From the NCBI RefSeq assembly GCF_964204645.1, contig NC_134029.1, positions 8,980,850 to 9,044,849 of the forward strand: a stretch of DNA of 64,000 nt, given 5' to 3'. Shown here in pieces: positions 1 through 13,700 of this stretch (its first letter is position 1; each line of letters opens with the position of its first letter). Below the pieces are notes generated by a model. That model made no database searches and was not told the DNA's origin. It saw nothing but the letters and a program-made list of their open reading frames with translations. The translations under genes and the position numbers were made by a program. The DNA comes from Tubulanus polymorphus (taxonomy: Eukaryota; Nemertea; Palaeonemertea; Tubulaniformes; Tubulanidae).

Positions 1-1021
1 GGAGGTGATGATTTCACTTTTGTGAGAGCGATAGCTGCGGATGATCTGCTGCGGGAAATTTGTTTATAAATAATGGTAGAAACTCCGGGGAAGTACCAGA
101 CCCGCAGAGGCGCGAGATATCGATTCGATTTTTAGTTGTGCGCGCCTATACTATGAATTCATCTCGCTCGCCAATCGCGACTATGGATCCGAATGGTTTG
201 AGAACTGCGCGTTGTTGACACAGTCGAAAGTGTTCTCGTTGACCCGTTGATTATAGCTGGATACATCGTACGTATGACTGAAGCGACTTAACTGCTTCTT
301 ACATTAACCCTGGAGTAATCATTCTCTGAATGGCAAGCAGATAGCTCTAGAACGCGTGGGTCAATGTATGGCCCTTTGCTAAAACAAAGCCGAATCCATC
401 CATATGCATCTGATGGTTTTCGATAGACGGAGTAACATGCTATAGATCGATCCGATAGCCATAGGCCTAACACTTTGGTACTAACTTGCTTTACGAAACA
501 TGAAACACTCAGGATTCGGTTCGGCAGTTTAGATTTGACTCTAGAGTTAAAATCTAGAAGAATAGAGGAATCTCTATTATCATTTTACTCTTACTCACAG
601 ATGTATAGAAGTGTGTTCAAGATAAATGTAGATCATCCGTAAAAATCGCAGGCCGTTAGGACTTATAATCAACAAAAGTTGGTTGAGGTTGACCAGCGGA
701 TAGCCTGAATACTATGATAGCATACACCTTTGGTTGTTAGGCGAAAAAGATGATACCTTGCTCCTCCTTATCGGCCGGGTCATTATCAAACCAAAATAAA
801 ATGTGTTATCCGTTCATTTCTATATGCATTGTAGCTGCTGGGTCTGTTATGGTTTGCTTGATCATGATGTTTTAAAAAGGTATGTTCAGGGTAGATAGGT
901 GGCCGGCCCAGTCGACTATTTAGTTCAGTAGAACGGAGAAACAATCAAGGTATCAATAGTACAATAACCACACTCAAACGTGGTGAACGCATAATAAGAT
1001 GAAACCCACTAAGTACAAATC
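1..1021. other. Host intergenic DNA
   Basis: No convincing coding frame; open frames are short and have no recognisable motifs. Positions about 963-1010 carry the leader of a dispersed repeat (a CCACACTC-type stretch followed by a CGTGGTGAACGC-like stretch) that recurs near 19760 and, on the other strand, near 23655-23690. Confidence 0.6.
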
Positions 1022-1190
1022 AAAAGAATTTTAAAATCGAGAATTAATTAATTCAAAAAATCTGAAATACAAAATACACGACGTTTCGATCTCAACCTGA
1101 CGATGATCTCTAGGGTGAGATCGAAACGTCGTGTATTTTATATTTTAGATTTCCTGAATTAATAAATTCTCGATTTTCAAATTCTTTTAA
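1022..1190. repeat. Long hairpin made of two inverted copies of a CGAAACGTCGTG repeat
   Basis: The two arms (about 1022-1097 and 1112-1190) are near-perfect inverted copies ending in ATTAATTAATT-type and AATTCTTTTA-type sequence. The inner part reads CCTGACGATGATCTC, a short loop, then GAGATCGAAACGTCGTG. Related single copies lie at 19760-19925 and 23600-23700 on the minus strand. CTGACGA (1097-1103), a GATCTC/GAGATC stem and GAAA (1123-1126) fit the order of a hammerhead ribozyme core, as known in Penelope-like elements and retrozymes, but I could not confirm the outer stems or a cleavage site. The repeat is real; its class is uncertain. Confidence 0.7.
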
Positions 1191-3388
1191 CATGTACATA
1201 TAGTATGTTTTTATCTTATAATCATGGCATCATGATAACCATCGAACTGTCGGCCCTATATAGTCCGCTGAATTCCGGACAAAATTATATGCATTTATTA
1301 TTGGTCCATATTAAGTTAAAAACCTCGTAGATTGCAAATCGACCGAGAACACAAACTTGTTCGAAATCCGGCGATATTCGAATATCAATTATTTTCAAAG
1401 CAAACTCTCTCGTATCTACATATATATGACTGGTGTGCGTCTAGTCACGTTAATTACATGACGTGCGTTATATATACAGTCGATCAGACGAGCTCGCTTG
1501 GAAGGAAGGCTAATTTCCGCCGGCTCGGTTTGCGGTCTCTGTTATTTCGGCTCCTAACGATTTCTTTTTCCATGGGTTCCACTGAATCCACTATGTACCG
1601 AAGAAGCAAATCAATTGATGGTGTCTGTTGTGATGCATGTTACTAGCAACTTGGTCTGTATCAAATCGTCTGTTCGTACGTTTTTGAGACACGAAAGTAA
1701 AAGGCGACTGGATGTATATATAGAATGGCGAAATGATCAAACTGTTCACCTTACTTATACGAAAACACTTGCGATGCCCGAACTGATATCAAATTCTTTA
1801 TCGATGATAAAAGAAATCGGCCACAACTCAAAAATAGCTTGTTATAATACAATATGATATAATTTATTTTCATCGTTATGCCATACAAGATTATTTAACA
1901 GATATGTATACTCATTGTTTTAACATACATGTATCTATTTGTATTGCACCTTGCACATTATGCACGTGGGCACAGTGCCTTATTAATTATAAGAACAGCC
2001 CTAGGCTTGCACTGTGTCCCTCATTTCATGTACGTAAAAACAATGTGTATTCCTATCTATATTAGAATTAATCTTGAATGACATAACGATGAAAATAAAT
2101 CAGATTATGTTTCCTCTGTAAAACCTTTATAAGCACCGAACTGGTCCCGACTGAGACATCACGTCTGGCTGCATGGGGAACCTTCAAACAGCACGATCCG
2201 TGTAAACAGTTTCAAGCTCAGCAAGTTAAAGTTTAAGGATTGTTGAAATATCTCCGGTAATAGTCAGACGGCTGTTATTTAAAGCCTTCGTACATTCCGC
2301 AACGTCCGAATCAATCGAATCCAATTAAACATTTCATCCATTAAGCGTGAGATTTGTTATCATGGAATATACGTATCACATTTAGAAATGGACGTGCCTC
2401 CTCTGGTTCGTCGGTTTGATGCTGCATTATATGTACACCATTACGTCTTACGTGCGATGATACTCTTTGAGCAAAATATATCGTGCAAAATTACCATATT
2501 AGGTCGACGGTTTCGTGTGAAAATACAATCCGCGCAAAACTCTACTATATGTGACTGATAACGTAACAGGTATCTTTTCCCAATTATTACATGATTATAA
2601 CATTCGTCGAAACCAAGTCTATAATGAGAGGCTTCTGCTGTTTCAATTCTCTAGAGACCAGTATGCGCGCATAGAGCGAGAAAAACTTCGAAACAAGAAA
2701 CCATTTTTTACGCATTTCTATGTTTATGCATTCGCCCGCTTTCGTACTCAAAAAAAAACAAGAAACATATCGAAACAAGCCTTTACGGCACCAAATTGTG
2801 AGAAAAGTAAAGTAGTTTCTTGTTTAGCAACTCTCGCATCGCACGCAGCGATCAAAAACGATGTTTCTTAAACGACGTCTTCGCTTTTTGGAAACAATCG
2901 CTCATTGTTTAACTTACCTAGCCGCGCATGCTCATGCTGGGATCCGCTCGTTCTGGCGTAGAGAGCTGTAATAAAGGAAATGGCAGAAAAATATGATTAG
3001 ACGAATTGATCAGGAGAAGAAGTAACGATACACCTTGGATTATTTCAAATAAATGAACAACTTGGAATTAATCCCCGCAAGATTACGCCGAGTTTCTTTC
3101 ATGATCGAGATTAGACTCGGATGAAAGTGGATACCCGCAGAGTGGATATAAGCTGGATAATTTGTGAGGATACCTTTTCATTTTTGGGGGATGCTTGAAA
3201 AAACTGCTAACTATACGCGTGTCTCTTCTAAGCATCGCCGGAATTCTATACAGTGTGAATTTTATACGCAATAGAAAGTCTATTGAACTATTCGATATTG
3301 AATATCAATTACATATGAAGTTACTCTCATCGCCGAGGCGTATTATCCCTCTCCAGAAATAATTGAAAATTTGAAAGTTTCTACTTAT
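1191..3388. other. Host intergenic DNA, nothing recognised
   Basis: AT-rich sequence with short open frames on both strands, none showing domain motifs or a plausible splice structure. I see no RNA gene or mobile element here. Confidence 0.5.
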
Positions 3389-3655
3389 CAGGGATGGATC
3401 CAAGGGGGTGTTTAGGGGGACTCAACAAACCCCACTCGCTTCGTGTTCGAATATTGTTCTGATAGTGATTTCACTCATATAAACGATGAAACTATAACCG
3501 TAATTCATCTTTATCCATTGCTGTTTCGGCGTCTGCCAGAAATTACTGTTAAGGTAATGCACAAATTTTTATGAATGCATCTTTCATTACAATTTTAAAA
3601 ATTAATTAATATCTGGGAAAACACTGCACCCCTCAAATTTCTGGATCCACCCCTG
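3389..3655. mobile_element. MITE with CAGGGRTGGATCC ends
   Basis: The left end reads CAGGGATGGATCCAAGGGGG and the right end reads CTGGATCCACCCCTG, so the outer 13-14 bases are inverted copies with one mismatch. The 267-bp interior is non-coding. I could not find a convincing target duplication. The GGATCCACC/GGATCCGCC type of terminus recurs in a second element at 36817-37106. Confidence 0.65.
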
Positions 3656-5153
3656 CTATGAAGTACGTAAGATAGTTATTTATCAACTCCCGCATCTCCA
3701 AGTAATTCATCCCTTTTGAGCAAAAACATCCAATATTGTCTATAATCGATACTCTACGAGGATATTACTTATTCTTCTTGCTAATTGCTCTAGAATGTTT
3801 CGAATACAACTGCGCCTAGTTTAGCTCACCGCCGTTATAGGCTAAACGATTAACGGACGAAAACCCCGAAATTATAGAACAAGCTATGATATTAAGCAAC
3901 ACTGCACAAACTTGCCCGATCGTATCGAAATGAGTGATCTTATGACAACGACACATCACGTATAAGTCCACGATAATCAATCAAAACAATTTAATGATAC
4001 AGCTATACTCTTTATTAGGTTTTTATCACATTTTTTATTAGAACATTGATATGACCGTATTCAATGATAAAAAACGATACTACGAAGAATTGTCTTTTCT
4101 TAATGACGATGTTTTTTTGGTGATAGATCGTCACACTTAATACGAGTAGAATATGTTTATAGATAATGCAATAAAGAAATGCGAATATATCATATAAGAT
4201 CCGTGGCGAATGACGCATAGATTACAAATGACTCAGAATGCCACTATTGAAATTGATTACTCGTTTTATTACTGCAAAAAGTGGATATACATTTATATTT
4301 CGGTTGCAAACTATACTGCGTCGATTGCGACCATATGATTTTTTTTAATAACCCGATGTTTCGCAATGATCTTCCGTATAAGTTAGATCATATATCGTTT
4401 CTGTATTGTTTTGTTTCTATACGCTATTCATTCCTTCTCGTCTACGTACTTTTATTCATATTCATTGGATTTGATGGCGGCGCAAACTTGCATACGAAAC
4501 GAAACGTTGCAGTTTCGACTAATGATATATTTCTTAAATCTGTTTTTTTCTTAATTTCAATTAATTTCGACCGCGTGACGTAACGGTTCAATTTCGGCTG
4601 CAATATGATCTTTTAGCATGAGCGCCGAGGGAAAGTGCGTATGGAGATCGGATTGAGAAAGTTTCTCGTAAATTCCATGGGTACTGACTGATAGTGATGA
4701 CCGGGCGAACTTGAGAACGCAGCTCTACGACCATTAAGGTGGGCGTTGGTCGGCCTGTTTAAGCATGAGCGCTGATGTGTTGTATCTATGATAATTGATA
4801 TTATTGATAATTTTTTTTCTTCATATAGCGCAATATCTACAAAGTAATCTTTACACTTTACGTAAGATAAGAAAATGGAAAATCAAGAATGCAATTCTCG
4901 ATGAAATACATATACGTAACATTAAGATTACTAAAGTTGTTCAAAATATCAAGATGGGTTCTTTTAAAAAGATGTTTTCAGGTTTGATTTAAAAGTTTCG
5001 ACTGTAGATCTGATACGACAAAGCAGAACATTCCAATGTGCAGGAGCAACAAATTTAATAGCTCTCTCAGTAAAATCTCTATCTACCATAGGTTTCATTA
5101 GTTGATTAAATCCTGATTGGAACTGACCCTATACACCAGGAGTCAGTTTTATA
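3656..5153. other. Host intergenic DNA, AT-rich
   Basis: No gene recognised. Short hydrophobic or lysine-rich open frames between 4000 and 5000 reflect base composition and carry no motifs. Confidence 0.5.
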
Positions 5154-5236
5154 GACTGGTATTAACTTTAACCCAGGGTTAACTCAATTCAGTTAACCCA
5201 ATCGGTTTAACCCCGGGTTAAAGTAGATACCAGTCA
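5154..5236. repeat. Short inverted-repeat element (ACCCAGGGTTAAC family)
   Basis: An 83-bp hairpin. GACTGGTATTAACTTTAACC at the left is mirrored by GGTTAAAGTAGATACCAGTC at the right, with nested TTAACCC/GGGTTAA pairs inside. Related ACCCAGGGTTAACTC sequence occurs at 25135-25160 and 25590-25630, so this is a dispersed family. Confidence 0.65.
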
Positions 5237-5352
5237 ATCAAACTGGGCCCAGAGTGAGACCCTGACCAAACTTCAACGCATTCGAATATTCCAGTTGTGG
5301 TAACATGGAAAAACCGCCTGAATGACGCCGTGAACAGCCCGTCCACAGAACG

Positions 5353-5383
5353 TAGCGTGTCTTCGTTTGGTGAAGACACGCTA
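5353..5383. repeat. Perfect 12-bp-arm hairpin
   Basis: TAGCGTGTCTTC, a 7-base loop, then GAAGACACGCTA. No flanking gene that it could regulate is recognised. It could be the core of a decayed inverted-repeat element. Confidence 0.6.
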
Positions 5384-7828
5384 TGTATATACGGAATGAT
5401 AATTGATTACCACTTTAAAAGTGAACCGTATTAAAAGTACGTCGACTATTCGATAATGGATGCTGGTTACACAGCAGGGGATAAAACGAATTCATATCAT
5501 CTCGGGTTATTTTCCATCCGGTCTTTGCGAATATCGACCGTATTTGAGCACAGCGTTTTTTCTAAGAAGCGAATGGATTGTGTTTTTGCGAAGCAAACTG
5601 GATAGTAAACTAGATGTACATAACTGAGTTCCGCTGCAGAAGTTTATTTTTGGGAGCGAAATATTTAGAAAGAAAGGCCTAAATCACTAGATAAACCCGG
5701 ATGACAAAAGAGGCAGTTTTCGATTGGCATTTGAGTGTCAAACGGTGTAATTCGATGACAACTTGAAGCACTTCCATCAGTCGCGAAATTTAAGACTGCG
5801 TAATAAAGTTTGAACTGCAAACAAACTTCCGTACAATGAAGAGGGTGACGATATATTCCGTGCAGGGTCGAAATCAAGCAGAGTTACCAGTCGTAGCTGC
5901 ATCGTCAGCCTGCGTCAAAATAATTTCATCGACGCTTTGCAATTACAGTTTAAACGGCCAGGCGTCAAGATGAAGGGTTCTCTGGAGCTCAAATTAAAAT
6001 GGTAGATTCTGTGTTTGCTGGATGTATTCAGTCTCTTCGGAGAAACATGTAGCACTACATGGTGAATATTCACCGACAATTTAATTAAAGAATTTTCTCG
6101 ACCTTGACCGTGATGTTTACGCTTATAGTTTACCACATACTAACGTCATCAAAATGTGCTGATGTGATGTCTACTAAATCAATTGAATAACAACTCGTCC
6201 AGTTTTAACGAATTCTTAAACGAAAAATTATCATCTCAATTACATCGTTTAATCTCCAAGATTTCAACTAGAGGTTTTTCTGAAAGTAATTGCTACGTAT
6301 ATGTCTGATTTTCTTTTGATTTGGCCCGCATTTTGAGTCAGCGCCACAATTTAAGCCACTAGTTCAACGTGCGAGGACCACTCCTCTAACACGATAGAGT
6401 GAAATTGGTATGAGCCAGTGACAGGAGACAGGATTTTCATCAAGAGCTAGAATCATCCGAGGTATCCCGATTGCTCTCGGTACGGTCTTGCTTCTGCAAA
6501 TTAGCCGCATATGAAGCTAATTTGCTATCAATTCATATCGAGATGTATTTTGTGGATTCTATGGTAGTTACGTGCGAATAAGAGACAAATTAATACCTAA
6601 CAGAAAAAGATTAGTATTTCAGTCACCAAGTGCGCTAGTTACAAGGCGTTTTGATCGTTTAAGAACGTGAACATGAAACAACTGACCTAATTTCCTGCCA
6701 TTCTAATCTTAGAAACCGTTGTTTGCGTATTTGTGTTTTGAGATAACTGTACTTTAGAATCGGGTTACGGCTTCCGCTGGTATTGAAATCATTAAAAATG
6801 TTCAATGATCAAAGTGATGATTTTATGTATTTTCTTGAAACAGGATTCTCGACTCAGCATTCAGTCCCTCCACCCAACAGGATCACACCTGGAAAAGTTT
6901 CTTGCAGTGTTGAACTTCTTATATATACATGTATATACCTTTGTTCATTTGTGTCCTCGGGACACATTAAATCGTTTTGCTATATTACCCACCGAGTAAT
7001 GATGATGTGCGTTTTTCAGAAATTGCCATCATCGAAAGAACTCAAGCAAGAAGCGTGCCGCTGTTCCGTCGGACCTCGGTTGCCTAACAAACAAAATCGA
7101 CGACCATCGAGTATAATTTCATTCATTAGATGCACACGGCAATAATCGAAGCCACGAAAGGGGACGGAAACTCGCCGTCCTTCGAGAACGTCGTAACGAT
7201 GTCGCTTCACCAAAATATGTGGCTTGAGAATTAATTCGAATTAATTGGTCATTTCTGTCGAAGTGTGCGAGAACAAAAAGCCTATTGAGCGGCGTTTCAG
7301 TGCATTAGCAGTAGGGTTCGGTTACAAATCCTAATCCTTATATCTAAAACCCCCCGAGGACACGCGTTCTATGGCAGTTGGCGTTAAGTAATATGGACAG
7401 CAAGCGGATATACCGGGATGTCATCCCGCATCACACGGAGCACCATACACCGTCTAATAGATCCAGTTACCGTTGCGATCAAGTGAATTATTTATTAGTG
7501 AGTTGAGACCAATGATGGGTACCTAATTGTCCATATTATCGTGTTTTCTGACTATCGCAGTCGTCCGTTTACAATATGAATTCACGAGGGGCTGTGCGCG
7601 AAGAAGTGATTTTATCTCGAAAATCGAGGGATGTATAAAATGTATACGGACAAAGAAAGACAATTCGTGCACATGACGTCACAAAACCTCATCTTGTCCA
7701 ACTAAAAAGCCCAATTCTGTTCTATGGCTAATACGGCTAATTCTTAAAGCTTTTTTTAACATAATGCATGCATATATATTGCATTGATATGATTGTTCAA
7801 CTGGGCCCAGTGGTACCCCAATTTGTCA
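5384..7828. other. Host intergenic DNA, nothing recognised
   Basis: Open frames up to about 120 codons (for example around 6783-7145) show no domain, codon bias or splice context that would support a gene. Confidence 0.5.
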
Positions 7829-8087
7829 CTTGCCGGCTCAGACTGGTTGAAATATTGTTTGAATGAACTGGAATCGAGTTTCCCAATTGTGTACTTCAAT
7901 TTAAACAATCATCCGTAAATTCGACCGCTGATCACACAACTATTATGTGTACTTCAATTTCCGATTTCAAAATCAAACCCCCTGTTTCGCTCCCGGCAGA
8001 ATTGGCGGGTTTATAAGTGACACTAAATCAAACAAAATCTACCAATCAAATAATAAACAGGGTCAATCCATATTTTCAGGATCAATT
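7829..8087 (+). repeat. Dispersed 260-bp repeat, copy 1
   Basis: Starts at CTTGCCGG and is clearly similar, in the same orientation, to 15008-15270. Shared blocks include TTGTTTGAATGAAC, ATCACACAACTAT, TTCCGATTTCAAA and a run ending in AACAGGG. No coding potential or terminal repeats; class unknown. Confidence 0.7.
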
Positions 8088-10757
8088 CAAAAGAAAATTT
8101 AAAAAGAGAAATAGGATGTTGATAGCGAATCTATCTAAAGAACATGTCCTACTCCCATTTTATGAATGATTTATATAAAGATTTATGCTATAAAGATTTT
8201 AGAGCATTTTCTTCTCATTTTCTTGCAACTGAAAATGATTAATCTTAATAACAGATTTGCTTATGAAGTGAAGTTCCTAGCTTTATATAGTTACCAGGGA
8301 ATTTTAATTCAGAACTTCTAAAACGCATTTATGGACCCATAAAGTCTGGGTGTATTTCAGCTCAGCGAACTACTCTATACGGGAGTATTTTTTGTCTGAA
8401 TTGATTTCGTCACGAATGGGATACAAGTACCCTTTAACTGTGATATATTTAACCTATTCCGTTACGACAACGATGAACAAATACCTTTTTAAAGGACGCA
8501 AATATTGGCTGGATCGACAAACCTGTCACATTTTACCTTGCACTTCTTTCGTCGGGTGTTATTTCCAATGAAAAATGATGCGCTAATCGGCTGAAAACCA
8601 CCGAGACAAAGAAAAAATATCAGTTACAACGGAAAACGATCTTACCCGGTTGTCAGCCAATGTCATTTCCCCATTAGTCAGCTTATATAGAGCTTTACAG
8701 GGGGAAACTAAAACGATTCTGGTGAAACTTTTGCACGTCAACGGTGTAGTTCCTCGCTCTGCCGTTGGGGCATTTATGCGTTTCTGGTTATACGTGACGA
8801 GATGGAACATATCTACATTCATATTTTTACGTTTTAGTACCGTTCAGCGTTAGACTGGCTGGTTGGATTACGCGCAAATGGTGCCCTGAATCAAAGTCTA
8901 ACTTGCGCTTTGCAAAAGCTACGTCTCAAAGGGCACATCACAGGCTAACTGATGTTTAGACAGATTTATCGTGTTTGCGAACAGCATTAATGGCCGTTAT
9001 GGGTTCCACAACATCGGCAAAACCAAAGCCGCAAGGTGAAAATTCGAGAAATCCCAGAGCCAGTTTTATTAGCTATTAGCATAAGAACGCCTCATTTAGA
9101 TTCAAATCCAGGATCAAAGAAAGCGTTATGTTTTCGTTTTTTTAAATGATTACAACCTATTCACGTCATCTTTAGTGTCACCAAGCAGACTTAAGTAGAA
9201 GAGGAGCGTTTTTATCGGGGAAGTCACAGTTTTCATCAAAGACAGTGTGTCGACTATTCTAAATAAACCTTCACCGGGTAAAACATAAAGACAAAATCGA
9301 TGATGCTAAACGCTCACCGTCCGTATAAACAAGAGAAAGTCAATTACGACGACGAATTACAGAAAAGAAACCCAGACAATCGCGTTTAAGTATCTGAAGG
9401 TCAAGGTCGAGTAATGCGGTGACCGAGAGAAATTACGTGTCAAGAAGCTGTGACTTCAAAAATGAAAACATGTTTGTCATTTTCGTCGGCCTTAATGGCG
9501 ATGCCAACCAACTGTTGCCAGTACTGGATTTAAAAAAAAAATATATATATATAGTCATTATTGGACGGGTGAATGCTCGACAGTCGGTCGCCGCTACGGT
9601 CGATAAGAGGATAACCAATTTACGCGAATGTTCGCCAAATCCTATAATGACGGTAATAAACGCTTTTTCAATGAACTGTTCTTATACACACGGGCTGGGA
9701 TTGATAAATCCAGAAAAAACTAACGTGTGACTTAGACGTGGAAATGAGTTGCATATTCACGTAGTGTTGCGTTCATATTGAAAATCGATAATTAAAGGTT
9801 ATGTTTAAAGGCACGGAATAACTCTGATTAACTTTCGCTCGAACGCACCCAACCAGAGCAACATAATATAGCGCGAATATGATACAATAACATATATTGA
9901 AAATTTATACATACGTCCATGTATTCACTTGTAGAATGTGTGTGGCTGACATTGATCTTGTTATATGTGATTGAGCATCCATCAATTAGCCAGACTTGGA
10001 GGTATATCGGTTTAAGACACATCCAGCGCCAGTAACAAGAGATCAATTGGATTATGGATTCTTTTCAAATAGATATCAATTCAAATAATGCTTGTACGTA
10101 AGTGAAGAAATTATGCGTGTTTAACAGTACCTGTTACCTACGCTAACGGGAATAAATCGTCGTGTTAGCAATACAAAGGTTTAAATCTTTGACATACGTA
10201 TACACACGGTTCATCTTGCGTTACAACTTGTATCTTTAGTTCGGATCCTGGAAGCATGGATGATCGAAATGCCCTCGTAATGAACGGCTTGAACTCTATG
10301 TCTATGTCAACTTGGCTTTTGACGTAGCCTTTGATTACATGCCAGGTTACCTCTAATAATTCCCCCACGATGGGTCATTGGAAGGGAAGAAATTGTCATA
10401 TCGATTCGAACGAAATTTGATAACATACCTACGTACGCTAGTAAACATGGCGCACGTGGCCGGGTCAGACGTGTCTAGTTGGCCCTAACATCATTACAAG
10501 TAACAATCGTAGAATTTGATTATCGTACGCGGTGGTCGAATCGACGTTGTTAATCAATCCTAAACGTGTAAAGCGTAAACATTTCTATATGATGCTTTTA
10601 TTGTTACAAAACTTCATATACTATGATAATCCTGTAATGCCATGGTATATTTTGTAAATATCATTCTCTACACCTCGACCCGAAAGGGTGTATTTAGTAC
10701 AATAAAGAGGTTACCGAATTCAACTGTATTAAATTTAATGGGATATCGGCAACGCTA
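8088..10757. other. Host intergenic DNA, nothing recognised
   Basis: Contains a short (TA)n run near 9541-9552. Open frames around 8350-8850 and 9420-9730 overlap on both strands and show no motif. No gene supported. Confidence 0.5.
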
Positions 10758-10798
10758 CAGTGGCAAGCGATGATCCGCCAAGATCGCTTGCGTCACTG
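10758..10798. repeat. Imperfect hairpin
   Basis: CAGTGGCAAGCGAT is mirrored by ATCGCTTGCGTCACTG around an 11-base loop. Function unknown. Confidence 0.5.
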
Positions 10799-13700
10799 GG
10801 TCACCGCACTTCTATTTCCTTCTACATTTCGAATCAACTTTTCTCATGAGTAAACCATCAATTCTCAGTAAATTCTTTGTCATAAACTGAGTGAGAAAGC
10901 GGATCTATTCGATGACTCGTTTGATGATAATTTTCGGATTTGGAAGCCAGAATTCAAATTTCATCGAAAATGAACTGATTTTTACTACGAATTACCCAGT
11001 GCTTTGTTGCGCCAACTGGTGAATGCCGGTGTCCTTTTATATAGCTTTAATGTTCTAGTATTTTCCGTCCGTATTTTGTAATATACGTGTATAAGCGGAA
11101 TATAAGCAATTAATCAATTTGCAATAACGTGCGCATTTTATAAGTACAATGCTACTATTCCCATATATTCACACACATCGAACGTTCAATATACGCCACG
11201 AATCTTCTCTTTATTCAATACTTGGATTGAACACAACAACAAAAAGCCTCTTATCGCTGGCGATGTGTGTGTATTCATGTCGTATATTGCAGTTTTTCTG
11301 GCGCCTTGAAACCAAAAAGAAACGGAATTAACTAAAAAAAAGATGAACGATCGATATCGATATTCAAACGAAACGCTGAAGCTACATAGAAATCCAATTA
11401 CAATTTAAAGCATTTTGAAGCAAAATAAAGATAATGAGATGATCCTTGGGCACCCACAGTAACCATTGCCGATACCCTAACCAAGGAGGTCGTGGTTAGA
11501 CTAACCAACACACTAGCCACGGCTTCCAGCGGCCTCTTATCTGAAGCCTACTATACGGATAAGCCACTAGCCACGGTTAGGCTTAACGGAGCTTTCCTGC
11601 AGAGAATGCTGATTTTTCCATCTAAATCGAAATACAACGAAAGAGCAATGATTTTGTTAAAAACCGCGTAACTCATCGCTTTGAAAAGTTTCTCAATTTA
11701 TCATACGTATCGGAATCAACATGGTTTAAGATTTAGTTTGAAATAGTACTTTCTTTCGGCCTACAGAATCAGTTTAAAAACGTATTATGATTTAGAATAG
11801 CCTCATCGTTAACTATTCAAGATTTTTTCCCAGAAATGTGGCAACGGATTCCGCTTGTTTGTGTGGACGAAATGAGTTTATGTTGATAAATGACGATCGA
11901 AATCTATATCAATTGCTAACCATATACTAGTAATGAAATGTGATTTCACAATGTATACACAAAAGCTTTCGATCTGTATACATGGATTGAACCAATACTT
12001 ATCCTTTCCAATTTGCCTAGAACTGGGGTGCTATTGGTGTTTGTTAGATGATGAAGGGTTGTGGTCGAGTGGACAGATCTAAGAGCAGGCAGCTGGTATG
12101 TGAAGTGCTATTCCGTTTACAACGGTGTTTGATACGCGTTTGATTCACAGTTCCGTGGATATTTAACGTCGGAACCAATTGTTTCGAAAATAAAGGATGC
12201 ACTGCATGATTTTCTCAAGAGCGTGTCTGAAATACAGTTGTTTGCAAATGTAGTTCATATACTACATGATATACATTTGATATATTTTACTAGGTTAAAA
12301 TCTGAAAATATCTATAAGACTTAAACCAGCTGATAATCTATAGCTAGTTTATAGTTAAAGTATACTTATTACTGTGTACCACGCCTATTATCACGGTTTG
12401 ATGCGATATTAATCGACTCTAAAACACTAAACGACTCGTCCGTGAATTTCACTGAAAAACCTAGCCCAAAACAAAATCCAGGGAACCTATTTGTAAACAG
12501 TGTTAACTTTGAGTCCTGGATTCATAGTCTAATCAACGATGAGTGATTGAGTTCAATATGTTCCGTCAAACGGGACTCCGAGAAAGGGGTTGCATTGGTG
12601 TAGCTCACGCGTGGTGGGTACAGTTTTAAGGCGAGCATAGGTTGGCCTTCCGACCCACTGCGACGACCAGCGACGATCGCGTCTCGTCGCAATCCCGACC
12701 TACGCCCGGCTTTCGGCGGATAGCAGCGGTGCTATTTTGAGCCCGGCTACCATCTCCATATTGAAACGTTGATTAGACATATTCCCCATTTTGGTGATGA
12801 ACGTTTTCATTAATCTCGCCGTTTTTTTTTTCGTAGATATTTCCACAACGCTGACGTTTTGCTCATCTAAAAGCGATCAAAATTCCGAGGAGAGGTGCGC
12901 TTAACGAAGGATATATAAACACATAGCCAAACGCAAACCGTTCCAAGATGTCTGTGATATTTGAACTATCATCTATATTCTATTTTTCAATCAGTTCTAG
13001 TCTCGCGATTACATTGCCGAGCAAATAGTTCTCGATTACGCGCAGATGATTAATGATCGGTATCTTCGGAATGGCAGAATTTCCTCGAAATCACCCGGTA
13101 TCCATATTTAACAAAGCTAAGAAATAGACATTCAAAAGAGGTCATTCAGTATGAAGTTTGTGAATCATTTTTCGCGAACCTCAGTTGGATATTTAGCCGT
13201 TATATAAGTGTGCAATTAGAGACCGTCCACCAGTTGAAAATAGAGATCTTGTAAACGACTTCATTGTCTGTTCGACCACTTTCCAACAAAACAAAATATG
13301 TATAACGTGGACCGTATTTCCAAATTTCGGGGATCTGTCATAATCTCACATTGACTATAGTCGGACTAAGGGAAACCAAATGTCAGTTAGTCAGACCTAT
13401 CGTCCGGAAATGGTCGATTGATCACGGGATTGAGCACGGTCGCTGTTGTTCGGGCCTATTTCCAAGATGGCCGACACTATGACATACCGTACGACCAAAC
13501 TATCGTGCGTTTGGTCAGTCCCGACCTCGAGTCGACCAGCTACGAAAACTGGAGTTCGCCCAGTATGACGCCCGTCACGTAATAAAAGCACACGCACTAT
13601 CTCAAATAGATATTCAAACTTCTGAGACTCGATCTGGTTATTTTGATTGATGTCAGTTTGGTTTGACTGGTTTTAAAACCAGAATAGGTGAATTGGGTGT

